Notes under the pieces: model-generated
What the model was told of the DNA's origin: nothing
The model's input: the letters and a program-made list of their open reading frames with translations, nothing else
The model's database searches: none
Origin: Kitagawia praeruptora
Lineage: Eukaryota; Streptophyta; Magnoliopsida; Apiales; Apiaceae
Reading direction: 5' to 3'
DNA length: 64,000 nt
NCBI GenBank assembly: GCA_037693485.1
Contig: CM075345.1
Location: forward strand, 78,179,001 to 78,243,000
Translations under genes and position numbers: made by a program
Shown here: positions 44,409 to 55,341 of the stretch, one piece after another
Position numbering within the stretch: position 1 is the stretch's first letter
How the letters are laid out: the number at the start of each line of letters is the position of its first letter

Positions 44409-47400
44409 TGTGACAGCCCCAAATCCGGGGTCATGAATTTGGGCCATCACGAACCAACTTCCATTCAAATTCAATATCTCTTGGGTTTTTTTTTTTATAA
44501 TTAATACTTATGCAATTGACCCCACAATAATACACACACACACCAGTCATATGCTCATAGAACAATATTTACCATAACCAAAAGTTTAGAGTTGAAAGTT
44601 AAAGAGTTATTACAAACCAGGATCATACTAAAGTACATTGTTGAATAACACTTCGACATGAAGCGTTTCAACAACCAAAAGTTTATTACATGTCCTCATA
44701 CTTAATTATACATGAGCCCTTGTAACCCATCCACCTCGTCACTACCTCCGGAATCGATGCTAACGAGCTCTCAGTAGGTCGCCTTTCCCTTACCCTCTTG
44801 CGGGGCGTTCTGCGCAGTATTGGCATACCTAGCTGTATATAGATTAGTAGCAAGAGTGAGCTATAATAGCTCAGCAAGATAATATTGAAAACTAGAATTT
44901 AAAATGTAACCAATTTATAAACTTTAAGGAAGAATAAAACTCTTATTTAATAATACATCATCCACTTACTATTATAAGAAAGAAATCTAAGGTAATACAG
45001 TATCAGTTTCTCTTCTTAAATATTATATCAACCAATATACCCTTTTAGTGTAATATCTAAAAATAACATAAATACTTGAGTAAATCTCTCACTATCATCT
45101 TCTCATTTCCCTCCTGTACAGTAATTTTTATAAATTAATATAAAATCAGTTTCTCTTCATCTATATCAATAATTCCATCGTTTCATATCACTTTTCTGTT
45201 TTCAGTTATAGAAATCTGAAAACCACTTTCAATTCTTTCTTTCAAGTTTTGGGGATATATACTGGCGCCAGATACGTAGGACGATGATCAGTCGCCTGAC
45301 CGTATCCGCTCTCTGTTTACTACTAGTAGAAGGAATGAAGGCACCTGCTAACATCATCCCTGGAGGAAGGCACCTGCTAACATCCTCCTGGAGGAAGGCA
45401 CCTGCTAACATCCTCCCTTGGCATCTTCGTGCCGAATCATGAATACTAGACTATGTCGCACACAGCCCTGACATAGCCTCTTATGCAAATTTGTTGCTAA
45501 TCCCCCTTTTTATAAGATCATTATTCAATTTATCAATACCATTTCACATTTCCATATGTCATTCACTTATCTCATTTCCATTCTCGCACATTACTTCTAT
45601 AAAATATATGTATATAACATACACTAAAAGAATGTTTATAATATAGCATTATAAATCATATAACCCTAGATAACAACTGATACCATTCTCTTTCATATCT
45701 CTTTTACCTTAGAGCATATTCGCTCCATTCGTAATCATCTCTATATTCATATTTCAGAAAACATACCCATCTCTCTTTAATTTTCCAAAATCAAGAAAAT
45801 ATACTCTTTGCAATATAGCAATAAAAGCATCACATATACATAAATATATGCCATGATATCATTATTATTCCGAAGATAAATAATTTTTAAAGTAGGGATA
45901 GAAGGATCTTGCCTCGATTTCTGTATCCTGACAGTAGGGCTGGTTCCTCCTCCGGAATTTCTATAAACACAAAAGGACCGTCATTAGAACACTACATCTC
46001 TTACTCACTATCCTCTTGTATAACAAAACCCTTTACACTTCAACATATGTTTAATGTGTTATTATTATCCCAAAGGTTCAAGAACTTAACCATTTATAAG
46101 CTCAATCGAAGTTTCAGGGGTTTTTTACCATTTCCCCTAACAACCACACTCGACTGTAAAATTTCTTATAAATTTTAGAATTCGAATTTTAATGCAAGGT
46201 CAACTGGTATTAGTTCTTTGACCACACTACTACCATATCCCAAAATTTCGTGGCTTTTAAACATGTTAAAGTATGGTAACTCTAACCTCAAATTTGGTAC
46301 AATTACGATTTCTCGACTTTCGAACGTCTTTCACTAAAACTGACTTTTCTCCTAAACCGTACGTCAGATTTTAACGCACCTTATATCAAAACGATCTATG
46401 AACTAAGCTCTATCATTTCATGGTCACTAAGTGTGCTAGACAGTAAGGTACCGTACTGCATTGGTGTCCAAAAACAGGGCAGTTTGTAGTTCTAACGAAA
46501 ATCGGACATTATAACTGCTGTAATTTCATACTTTCCAAAATCAAACTCCTCCAAATCAATCATCCACCTTATACACCATCACCTACACCATGTGGTCATC
46601 TTACCAACCATGGTTACAAGCACATACTCCTTCCAAAATCAACTTTAATCACTTACAAACACTTATAACATCATAATCATAACATTTATACCACTTAATC
46701 ACTAACACAACTATATCCATCATAAACATAAAAGAGCAAGCATGATTATACCTTCTTGAAGCTTTGATAACTCTTAAAAATCCTTGATAAACCTTGGGCA
46801 ATCCTTAAACAACCTTAGATTAACTTGAATCAACTAAAGGAATCATAAAAACCAAGTTAGTTTCTTAAAGTTACTATTCATCACTATTCACCATCAACTT
46901 TCATGATTTTATTACCTTGGCAAATGATGTTGGGTGGCTATGAAACTTTGTAGATGATCCTTCCTAACCTCCAAGAAGCTCCATGAATTTTCTCTTGATT
47001 TTATCTTGAAGAGAACTAGGGTTTTGATTTTTATTTTTCTTATTTTTTTCCTTTTGGCCGAATGGGTGTGATGAAGAAGGGGGAGTGGTTTCTTTTGCTT
47101 TCTTTGATCTAATCTTGTGTTAATCTTGTAAGTTTTAGCTTGTCTTAGAAGCTTGGGAGATATTTTGTGGTTTAAGCCAAGCGAAAGTACTAATTTACCC
47201 TTAAAAACAAGTTAATGACTAATGAAACCACCTTGATAATCCAATAACCTCTTTTCTTGTTTTCCTAAGTAAAATGTCAATCACATTGGTAGATAATAAT
47301 GTGGTATGTATCCTTGTTATATTGCTAATCTCCATATTCGTCTAATTGTGGTTCGTTACGAATGTACCTCATTATCTCAGTGGTTTTGAGATCATTTAAC

Positions 47401-47726
47401 AATCCAAATTCCATTGGTATTCTCTTAACTTAAAAATCCCCTGGCTCAATTCTAAATTCACTAATCCCTCAATATATAATTCTTATAATGTTTCCATGCT
47501 CCTTAGTGTCCAATAGAAGCTTGTTCGAAATCAAAATCCATGTTTCAGGAATTTCTGGAATCTATCGTCATTTCGAGTCACTTATTTCCATTGTACAACA
47601 CTGCTATGGTTTCTGTTTATTCATTTTCCATTTCCTTTATAGAGTACCTATATACCATTTCTCTAAATCCTCGAAATTTACTATTCATGTGACCACTGTA
47701 GCATTACTGAAGTTAGGGTTATTACA
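44409..47726 (-). repeat. Element C 5' LTR (3318 bp)
   Basis: Same length and almost the same sequence as 37947-41264. It includes the triplet at 45337-45421. It is followed by the TTGGT duplication at 47727-47731. Confidence 0.94.
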
Positions 47727-47731
47727 TTGGT

Positions 47732-48845
47732 TGTCCACCAAATCTACACTACTGTTAATACATGTATGCACAAATCAAAAGGACTTTGTTCAAGGTTGTA
47801 ATTTGGTTAAGAACAAACAGATGACTAGAAAAAGAAGAAAGAAAAGAAATGGCCAACTGAACAAATCAATAGAACAAAATGAGCAGTTGAACTGTAAATA
47901 CAGAACTGTTTATAATAATCAGTATATATACATTTTTTTTATGTATATATGTTCACGAAATGAACTTTCCTTTACACAGTAATTCTCAACTGTTTGCTCA
48001 TCAATTTTCAAATGAATCTAACTGTTCTTGTATAATCAGAGTTTAAAAGAAACAGTTAATAAGGCTCAAAGGGGTTTACTAAGGGTTTAATTTGTTGACA
48101 GTGTTTGGTTAAATGTGGTAAATCCTAATGCCTTTATCATTTTCATGCACACATATACCATGCAGCCTCAAAATGGTTTAAAACAAGTTCTAGAGCAACA
48201 TACTTACTGATGAACAGCACACAACAATAAAATCTGATTGATATAAAATGTATCAATCATTGATAGGCTCAAAATCTCACAGGGTGCAAGCATGTTTCAG
48301 TACTCACCAATTTAAACAATGACACATCTCAAGTTTTATAAATTTTCACAAGCACAAACAAGGAATCATCAAGTACCATATGAGTTTATTTGGGAAGAGA
48401 GTGTCACTAACAGAGTTTAGGAGTCATCATTATCAGAAGTATTCATGAGAGGCAATGCACACAGTGTTCACAGACTCAGAGTTTAGGATAAATAAACTAA
48501 GAGATGCTATAAATATGAATCAGTATCATGCTTGTGTTGAATTTCTACACAGTCTAAGATTAGATCACAGATAACTTAGATAGATTCATGATTAATAACT
48601 GAAAATCATGCTTCATACATTTTCTTCATTGGTGTTCATCTCAGACAATAACATTATCAGAATTAATCAGAGTTTATCCAGCATGTTAACTGTGTTTGAC
48701 TGACAAAACATACTAACAGAGTTTGAAAGTCAAAGAACAGAGTTTATATAGCAGAATTTAAAAATTGAGTTCACATAGCATTTAACACATCACAAAAACA
48801 TAAGTAATGCATTACATAACTGAAATTTAAGTCTAACCAGTATCT
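47732..48845 (-). other. Element D 3' non-coding region, proximal part
   Basis: 1.1 kb downstream (minus sense) of the D pol stop. No ORF. It is dotted with CAGAGTTT (for example near 48036, 48410, 48476, 48667, 48717 and 48737), an octamer also frequent in the D pol linker and LTR. It continues at 37206-37941 beyond element C. Confidence 0.65.
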
Positions 48846-50540
48846 CTAGTCAAAACCAGAGACCATTCCAAGTTCATTTACCATCCTCGTAAATATAGCT
48901 TCACTCAAAGTCTTGGTGAAGATGTCTGCAAGCTGTTGGTCAGTAGACACAAAATGAAGCTCAATGTTTCCTCCCTCTACATGCTCTCTGATAAAATGAT
49001 ACCTTATGCTGATGTGCTTTGTCATTGAATGCTGTACTGGATTACCTGTCATAGCAATAGCACTTTGATTATCACAGTAAATAGGAATCTTACTGTACCT
49101 TAATCCATAATCCAGCAACTGATTTTTCATCCATAGAATCTGTGCACAACAGTTACCAGCAGCAATATACTCTGCCTCAGCTGTAGATGTAGAAATTGAT
49201 TTTTGTTTCTTACTGTACCAAGAAACCAGTCTGTCACCCAGAAATTGACAACTTCCACTAGTACTTTTTCTATCTATCTTAAAGCCTGCAAAGTCTGCAT
49301 CAGAGTAACCAATAAGCTTGAAATCTGATTCTCTGGGATACCACACCCCTAAAGTAATGGTGCCCTTGAGATATTTGAAAATTCTTTTCACAGCTGTGAG
49401 ATGTGGTTCTCAGGGATCAGCTTGAAACCTTGCACAGAGACAGGTTGCATACATGATATCAGGTCTACTTGCTGTCAGATAAAGAAGAGAACCTATCATG
49501 CCTCTATAGTTTGTCATATCTACTGATGCTCCTGTATCCTTATCTAATTTAGTTGTTGTTGCCATGGGAGTTGATGCAGATGAGCAATCAAGCATACCAA
49601 ATTTCTTGAGAAGATTTCTGGTATATTTTGCTTGATTTACAAAAATTCCATCATATGTTTGCTTCACCTGTAGGCCTAGAAAATAACTAAGCTCTCTCAT
49701 CATACTCATTTTATACCTGGACTGCAATAGCTTGGCAAACTTTATACAGAGTTTATTATTAGTAGACCCAAAAATTATGTCATCAACATATATTTGAACT
49801 AGAAGCAAGTCACTACCAGATTGAAAGTAAAACAGAGTTTTATCAATTGTACCTCCGTGAAACCCACTTTCTAGAAGAAATTGAGCTAAAGTTTCATACC
49901 ATGCTCTTGGTGCTTGCTTAAGTCCATAGAGTGCTTTATCAAGCCTGTAGACATAATCTGGATATTTGGGGTCCACAAATCCTGGTGGTTGTTCAACAAA
50001 CACTTCTTCTTCAAGTTTCCCATTCAGAAAGGCACTTTTCACATCCATCTGAAATACCTTGAATTTCTTATGAGAAGCATAAGCAAGAAACATTCTTATT
50101 GCCTCCAATCTTGCAACTGGAGCAAAAGTCTCATCATAATCTATTCCTTCCTGCTGTGAATAGCCTTTTGCCACAAGTCTGGCCTCGTTTCTTGTAACAA
50201 CCCCCTCACTATCAGTTTTATTTCTGAATACCCACTTAGTACCAACAACAGACCTATTCTTTGGTCTTGGTACAAGTGTCCAAACTTCATTCCTCTCAAA
50301 TTTATTTAACTCTTCTTGCATTGCTGTTATCCAGTCAGCATCTTGAAGAGCTTCTTCAACCTTCTTGGGCTCAGTTTGTGACAAGAATGCATGAAACAAA
50401 CATTCATTTGTTGTTGCACTTCTTGTCCTTACTCTTGCATCTGGATCACCAATAATCAAATCAGGTGTGTGAGATTTGGTCCATTTCCTAGCTGAAGGCA
50501 AATGACTTCTCTCAAAGTTCGATCCTCCCCCTGGATCCAT
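48846..50540 (-). pseudogene. pol: Element D reverse transcriptase and RNase H (Ty1/Copia), one in-frame stop
   Basis: RT has the Copia landmarks KWVFRNK, ARLVAKGYSQQEGIDYDETFAPVAR, QMDVKSAFLNG, LYGLKQAPRAWY and YVDDIIFGS. RNase H has YSDADFAG, DRKSTSGSCQFLG, STAEAEYIAAG and CDNQSAIA. A TGA at 49410-49412, in the conserved FQADP-HLTAVKRIF region, separates the two but the frame is kept. It ends at the natural stop at 48846. Type is SIRE-like Copia by similarity to E (56909-58666). One stop and the upstream frameshift make it non-functional. Confidence 0.9.
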
Positions 50541-52159
50541 GTTCTCCTGATTTTCTTGATGTCTTTCTTCATTCTCTGAGGCTCCCCCTGAATGTGACTG
50601 CTCAGAGTTTGAACTATCATATTTTGGACTTTCAGAGTTTGAGTCATCAGAGTTTGATCAAGATTTTTCAGATGACTCAATATCAGATTTTGAGTCATCA
50701 CTTTGAAGTGTTTCTTCATGCTCCCTCTCAACTGGTTCTTCTCTAGTAGAGGTTCAGAGTTTAGCTCAACAGAGTTTGTCAGATCAGCTTCATCAGAGTT
50801 TACTTCATCAGATAATAATTCTTCATTTTGAAAGTAAAATTGATCATGTTTATCCACATCTTCAAGTCCAGTTATTTTCTTGTCATCAAATGACACATGT
50901 ATAGACTCCATGATCACTTTGGTTCTCAGATTATAAACTCTGAATGCTTTGGTTGACAGTGGATAGCCAACAAAAATTCCTTCATCAGCTTTAAATTCAA
51001 ATTTTGTCAACTGTTCAGGATGAGTTTTCAGCACAAAGCACTTGCATCCAAAAATATGAAAATTTTTCAGGTTTGGGTTCTTTTCCCTCACCATTTCATA
51101 TGGTGTTTTTCCATGCTTGTTGATCAGAGTGCCATTCTGAGTAAAATAGGCAGTTTGAACAGCTTCTGCCCAGAAATAGGTTGGCAAATTTGCTTCATCA
51201 AGCATAGTTCTGGCAACTTCTATGAGGGTTCTGTTCTTTCTTTCAACTACACCATTTTACTGTGGTGTACCAGGTGCAGAAAACTCTTGCTTCACTCCTC
51301 TGTCTTTGCAGAATTCTTCCATTGTTATATTTCTGAATTCAGTTCCATTATCACTTCTGATAATCTTGACTTTGTGTTTTGAACCTTTGTCCAGTTGCTT
51401 TACATGCTCCATCAGAGTTAATGCAGTCTCATCCTTCTTTGCTAAAAAATACACCCATGTATATCTGGTGTGTTCATCAACAATGACTAAAGCATATTTC
51501 TTTCTTCCAATAGACATCACATTTACTGGACCAAAAAGATCAACATGTAGAAGGTGATAAGGATCAACAACTGAAGATTCTGACTTGCTCTTGAAAGATG
51601 ACTTCCTTTGTTTGGCCTTTTGACAGGAATCACATAGGCCATCAATATTTAATAAGGATTTTGGGAGTCCTCTAACAAGATTCTTTCTAATCAGTTTATT
51701 GATGTTGTTCAGATTCAAATGAGAGAGTTTCTTATGCCACTTCCAACTCTCTACACTGGACATTCTTGTTGACAAACACACAGCTTTGCCATCAGAGTTT
51801 GTTGACAACTTTATTTCATAGATGTTATTGTGCCTGTTTCCAACTAGAACAACCTTCCCTGTAGATTTACTGATAATTTCACAGTATTCAGGATGAAAAT
51901 CTACATGATATCCTCTATCACAGATTTGACTCACAGATAGCAGATCATGCTTGAGTCCTGGAACCAGAGCTACATTTATGATGATGACATTTCCAAGATT
52001 GATATTGCCATATCCCAGAGTATGTCCTATGTTGCCATCTCCATAGGAAACTTTTGGGCCAGCCTTTTCCACATACTTTGATAGCAGGGCTTTATTTCCA
52101 GTCATGTGTCCTGAACATCCACTATCCATGACTAGGGTACTTTCCCTGGTGCCCTGCAA
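50456..52159 (-). pseudogene. pol: Element D protease and integrase (Ty1/Copia), stop and frameshift
   Basis: Begins just after an AG acceptor-like site with GGCACC. Protease DSGCSGHMTG is near the start. Integrase has an HHCC zinc site (HKKLSHLN...CDSCQKAK), D in LHVDLFGPVN, D in IIRSDNGTEF, and the E region NGVVERKNRTL. A TAA at 51257-51259 (in APGTPQ-NGVVE) interrupts the core. Downstream, the linker toward RT shifts frame near 50740, so the stretch 50456-50740 in this frame is nonsense. In the other frame the linker is Ser/Asn/Glu-rich with CAGAGTTT-derived repeats. Confidence 0.88.
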
Positions 52160-52250
52160 TCACAAACAATTATTGAGGATTAGTTTTAAGGATCTAGACT
52201 TGCTTGGATCCTTTGACTTTCTTAACTTTGTTAGCTTTTGCAGCGGAATT
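52160..52250 (-). pseudogene. gag: Element D gag C-terminal relic at the E insertion site
   Basis: Minus-strand text KVKKVKGSKQV then a stop. This matches the end of SIRE-type gag (GSNQSWVLKN in E; commonly KQVWVPK). It is followed by TTGTTTGTGATTGCAG and pol. It is cut at 52250 by the E LTR. The N-terminal part of the same gag is at 60676-61479, on the far side of E. Confidence 0.7.
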
Positions 52251-52982
52251 TGTTAGGAATAATTCATAAGTTGTGATGTTAAGAATAGAATTTACATATT
52301 ATACTTCTTGTAATCCTGATCTTATAAAGGATTTAGCAATATATATAGGATTTATGTGTAAGACAGTTATCTGTACAGTTTAGTCAGGAATGAACAGTGT
52401 ATCGGAGACTACATGTCAGGAACAAAGAGCAAATCCTGATGACGGTCTAATACTGATGATGATCAGATACTGATTCAAGATGAAATCCTGATATCAGTCG
52501 CGTTACTGATGATATCATTATGGATGCTACAGAAACTGGCAAGTGCTATAAAATAGGATCGTTTTTTGAAGAACAAGCAAGAAGATATTATGAAGGAAAG
52601 AGTTTTCTATTGATGGAAACTATCAACTAGAAGGCAGAACATTGTCATGTATAGATTATATCTTTCTGTTATTAGTTGATAGGTAGCATTATAAATACTC
52701 TCTCAATATCATTGTAAAGAGCGTGTGTTGTGAGTTCGTGTGCGTAGCTCTGTATAAGGTTTGTATTCGAGAGTTCGAAACAAACAGAGAGAGAGTTTTA
52801 TTTTGTCAGCAGCTGCTAAAGGTATTGTACACCTTTGGTAGAGTTTGTATTTGATCTTATTAATACAAACAGAGTTTGATTCATTCATTTATTCTAGTTC
52901 ATAGAATCAAGCAAAAATCAGACACGATTATATAACTTGTATTCAACCCCCCCCCCCCTTCTACAAGTTATTCGAGTTAACA
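52251..52982 (+). repeat. Element E 5' LTR (732 bp)
   Basis: TGTTAGGAATAATTC...GAGTTAACA. TATA box TATAAATA at 52691-52698. A run of 12 C at 52947-52958 lies near the 3' end. The related minus-oriented LTR at 63930 has the same end with a shorter run. Confidence 0.88.
52691..52698 (+). promoter_or_regulatory. TATA box of element E LTR
   Basis: TATAAATA within CATTATAAATACTCTC, ~290 bp before the LTR end, a normal position for the U3/R border of Copia LTRs. Confidence 0.65.
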
Positions 52983-52984
52983 AT

Positions 52985-52996
52985 TGGTATCAGAGC
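52985..52996 (+). promoter_or_regulatory. Primer binding site (initiator tRNA-Met), element E
   Basis: TGGTATCAGAGC, 2 nt after the 5' LTR end at 52982. Confidence 0.93.
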
Positions 52997-53031
52997 AGGT
53001 TGATTTCGAATAATCATAAAGATCTGCAATC

Positions 53032-55323
53032 ATGTCTGGTTACAAGGATGGGAATACTAAGATTCCTATGCTTAAGAGAAACGAATATACTCTATGGGAA
53101 GTAAAGATGTTGCATCATCTGGAAGCAACAGATCCTGATTATCTTGACAGAATCAGAGATGGACCTTTTGTTCCAACAAAGGTCGTTGGACAAGCAACTG
53201 TTGATGGTGTGGTTGTTCCAGAACATATAGCAGAGAAGTCAAAATCTGAATGGTCAGATAAGGACAAGGAGAAAGTTCTTAAAGATGCTAAAGTGAGAAA
53301 CATATTATTCAACAGTCTTGATTTTGTTCTCACTAACTATGTTCTCTCTTGTAAAACTGCTAAGGATATATGGGACAATCTTAAGGTTCACTATGAAGGA
53401 ACTAAGCCTGTCAGGAAGAATATGAGGACATTACTTATACAACAGTATGAGTACTTTGAATCCAAGTCTGGTGAGTCACTTACTGATACCTTTGATAGGT
53501 TTACAAAACTCATCAATGAGATGGCCATGCATGGTAAATATTATGACTTGGAGGATATGAATACAAAGTTCATGAAAGCTTTGCCTGATTTCTACAATGA
53601 GAAGATATCTGCGATTGAGGAAGCTAATGATCTGGATGAGATTTCATTAGAGGCAGTATATGGAAAATTGAGAGCTTATGAACTTGACAAGCAGCAGAAG
53701 AAGAGCAGGAGTGAAGGAAAGATGAAGACTATTGCACTTACTGCTCAATCTGAAGTAAAGAAGCTTCCTGAAAAACAGCATGAAGAGATTGCTGTAAAGA
53801 ATTCAAGGAAGAAGAAAAGCAAAGAAAGTTCTGAGTCAGAGACTACTGATATGGACTCTGACAACAATGATTCTGAATCTGAGATGCAGGAACTCTTTGC
53901 TATGTTTGCTAAAACTTTCAAGAAAGGTAGATTTAACAGGAGAAGATTTAGCAAAGGACCTTTTCAAAAGAAGGAGGAGAAGAAGAGTGACAAAGGCAAA
54001 GGTACAATTGTCAAGCTTGATAAGGCCAAGATTAAGTGTTTTAATTGTAGCGAGCTTGGACACTTTGCTAGTGAGTGTAAGAAGCCTAGGAATTCAGGAA
54101 AGGGTAATGCACTTATGGTCACACAGAAGGATTGGGCTAATTCCAGTGATTCTGAAGATGAATTGGATTATGATAACATTGCATTGATGGCAAATGGTTC
54201 AGACAAACCTGGATCTCCAAAGAAAACTTCTCCATCCTCTGTTAAGGTATCACTTCACTCTCTTGATTCATTTGGTAGCTTAAATTCTGATGAAATTAGA
54301 TCTATCCATGCTGAGTTTAAGAATCTTATGACTAATTTTAGAATTCTTACTTGTGAAAGAGATGAACTTAAGGTTAAGAATGATAAATTAGTTGATAGAA
54401 ATAATTTTCTTGAATCTGAATTAATTCAAATGGAAGAATACAAGTTAAGTTCTGATAAAGCTAAGCATGATTATAGTGTTATTCTTGAGGCTTATGACTA
54501 TGTCAGAAAAGAACTAGAGGAAGAGAGAGATGTGATTAAGACCATTAACATTTCTGGTAAAAAGACACAAGAAATCATCGAAAATGGAATTCATGGTAAG
54601 GTTAATGGTTTAGGTTTTGATAAGGCTAGACAAGAAGAAAGAGTAGCTATTGTCAATGATGATAGTAAAATAGAAGCTAACACATCTAAATCTGAAGGTA
54701 AGAAAATTGTTTCTGAACCTAATCATGTTAAATTTGTTGATTCAAAAGGTACTCATGTTGTACACAAAAGGATTAACAATAGTAATTCAGATGAGAAAGT
54801 GTTAGAGAAACCTAAGAATGTAAACATAGGGTTTCTGTCTAAGTCTCAGTTGAAACAGAGATTAGATGGTCTTTCAGAGTCTAGCAAGATCAAAAGAAAT
54901 AGGAATGGAAAAGAAGGTATTAACAAAGAGAATAATTACAAGAATGTACCTGATGCACCTAGGAAAAAATGCTATAAGTGTGGAAATCATAATCATTTTG
55001 CCCTAGACTGCAATCAAAAACCTTCTTGGAAAACTGAGTCCAGATTCCCCAAGACTCAGAAAATTCAATACCAACCACAAAAAGCTTGTTATCATTGTGG
55101 TAGTTTACTTCATTCCATTTACATATATAGAGAATATCATGAACTGTATTATGATTATTATTCCTTGAAATCTGAAACTCCTAGTCACAAACAGTTTGTG
55201 AAATTAGAGTCTAAAGTTGACTCTACAACAGGTAAAGTAAAGACAAAATTCTCAAAGCCTGTTGTTTTTAAATCTAGTAAGAAAGGATCCAATCAAAGTT
55301 GGGTCCTAAAAAATTCTAACTAG
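53032..55323 (+). CDS. gag: Element E gag, intact frame (763 aa)
   Basis: MSGYKDGNTK start, 35 nt after the PBS. The N-terminal Copia gag domain (UBN2-like) spans ~10-225 (YTLWEVKMLHHLEATDP, AKDIWDNLKVHYEG, YFESKSGESLTDTFDRFTKL). Then come a Lys/Ser/Glu-rich region, zinc knuckle 1 at 336-349 (CFNCSELGHFASEC), a long coiled-coil-like middle (~430-530), knuckle 2 at 647-660 (CYKCGNHNHFALDC) and a third at ~686 (CYHCGSLLH) that lacks its last Cys. The length and extra knuckles fit SIRE gag. It ends in TAG; pol is in another frame after an acceptor-like CAG. Confidence 0.92.
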   Translation: MSGYKDGNTKIPMLKRNEYTLWEVKMLHHLEATDPDYLDRIRDGPFVPTKVVGQATVDGVVVPEHIAEKSKSEWSDKDKEKVLKDAKVRNILFNSLDFVLTNYVLSCKTAKDIWDNLKVHYEGTKPVRKNMRTLLIQQYEYFESKSGESLTDTFDRFTKLINEMAMHGKYYDLEDMNTKFMKALPDFYNEKISAIEEANDLDEISLEAVYGKLRAYELDKQQKKSRSEGKMKTIALTAQSEVKKLPEKQHEEIAVKNSRKKKSKESSESETTDMDSDNNDSESEMQELFAMFAKTFKKGRFNRRRFSKGPFQKKEEKKSDKGKGTIVKLDKAKIKCFNCSELGHFASECKKPRNSGKGNALMVTQKDWANSSDSEDELDYDNIALMANGSDKPGSPKKTSPSSVKVSLHSLDSFGSLNSDEIRSIHAEFKNLMTNFRILTCERDELKVKNDKLVDRNNFLESELIQMEEYKLSSDKAKHDYSVILEAYDYVRKELEEERDVIKTINISGKKTQEIIENGIHGKVNGLGFDKARQEERVAIVNDDSKIEANTSKSEGKKIVSEPNHVKFVDSKGTHVVHKRINNSNSDEKVLEKPKNVNIGFLSKSQLKQRLDGLSESSKIKRNRNGKEGINKENNYKNVPDAPRKKCYKCGNHNHFALDCNQKPSWKTESRFPKTQKIQYQPQKACYHCGSLLHSIYIYREYHELYYDYYSLKSETPSHKQFVKLESKVDSTTGKVKTKFSKPVVFKSSKKGSNQSWVLKNSN

Positions 55324-55341
55324 TTACTTTTTGTTTGCAGG
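55324..55341 (+). other. Splice-acceptor-like gag-pol junction of element E
   Basis: TTACTTTTTGTTTGCAG directly after the gag stop, then GGCACAGG where the pol frame starts. Element D has TTGTTTGTGATTGCAG then GGCACC at the same place. A T-rich tract ending in CAG at a frame change suggests that pol may be expressed from a spliced RNA. No donor has been identified. Confidence 0.4.

Larger units (their letters stand above)
37947..47726 (-). mobile_element. Element C: young gag-only Ty3/Gypsy element (same lineage as family A)
   Basis: 9780 bp with two 3318-bp LTRs that look almost identical (one difference noticed, 38346 versus 44808), and a TTGGT duplication. Minus-strand order: 5' LTR (44409-47726), PBS, 1.28-kb leader, intact gag, short pol/PABP relics, polypurine tract, 3' LTR (37947-41264). 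No protease, RT or integrase is present, so it must be mobilised by a complete relative. LTR ends TGTAATAACCC...GGGGCTGTCACA and the polypurine tract agree with family A. Probably Tekay/Del-like. Confidence 0.93.

Noticed and set aside
47488..47982. 164-codon ORF running from the C LTR into flanking DNA
   Set aside because: It crosses the LTR end and target duplication, so it is a chance fusion. The same ORF in the other LTR ends differently.
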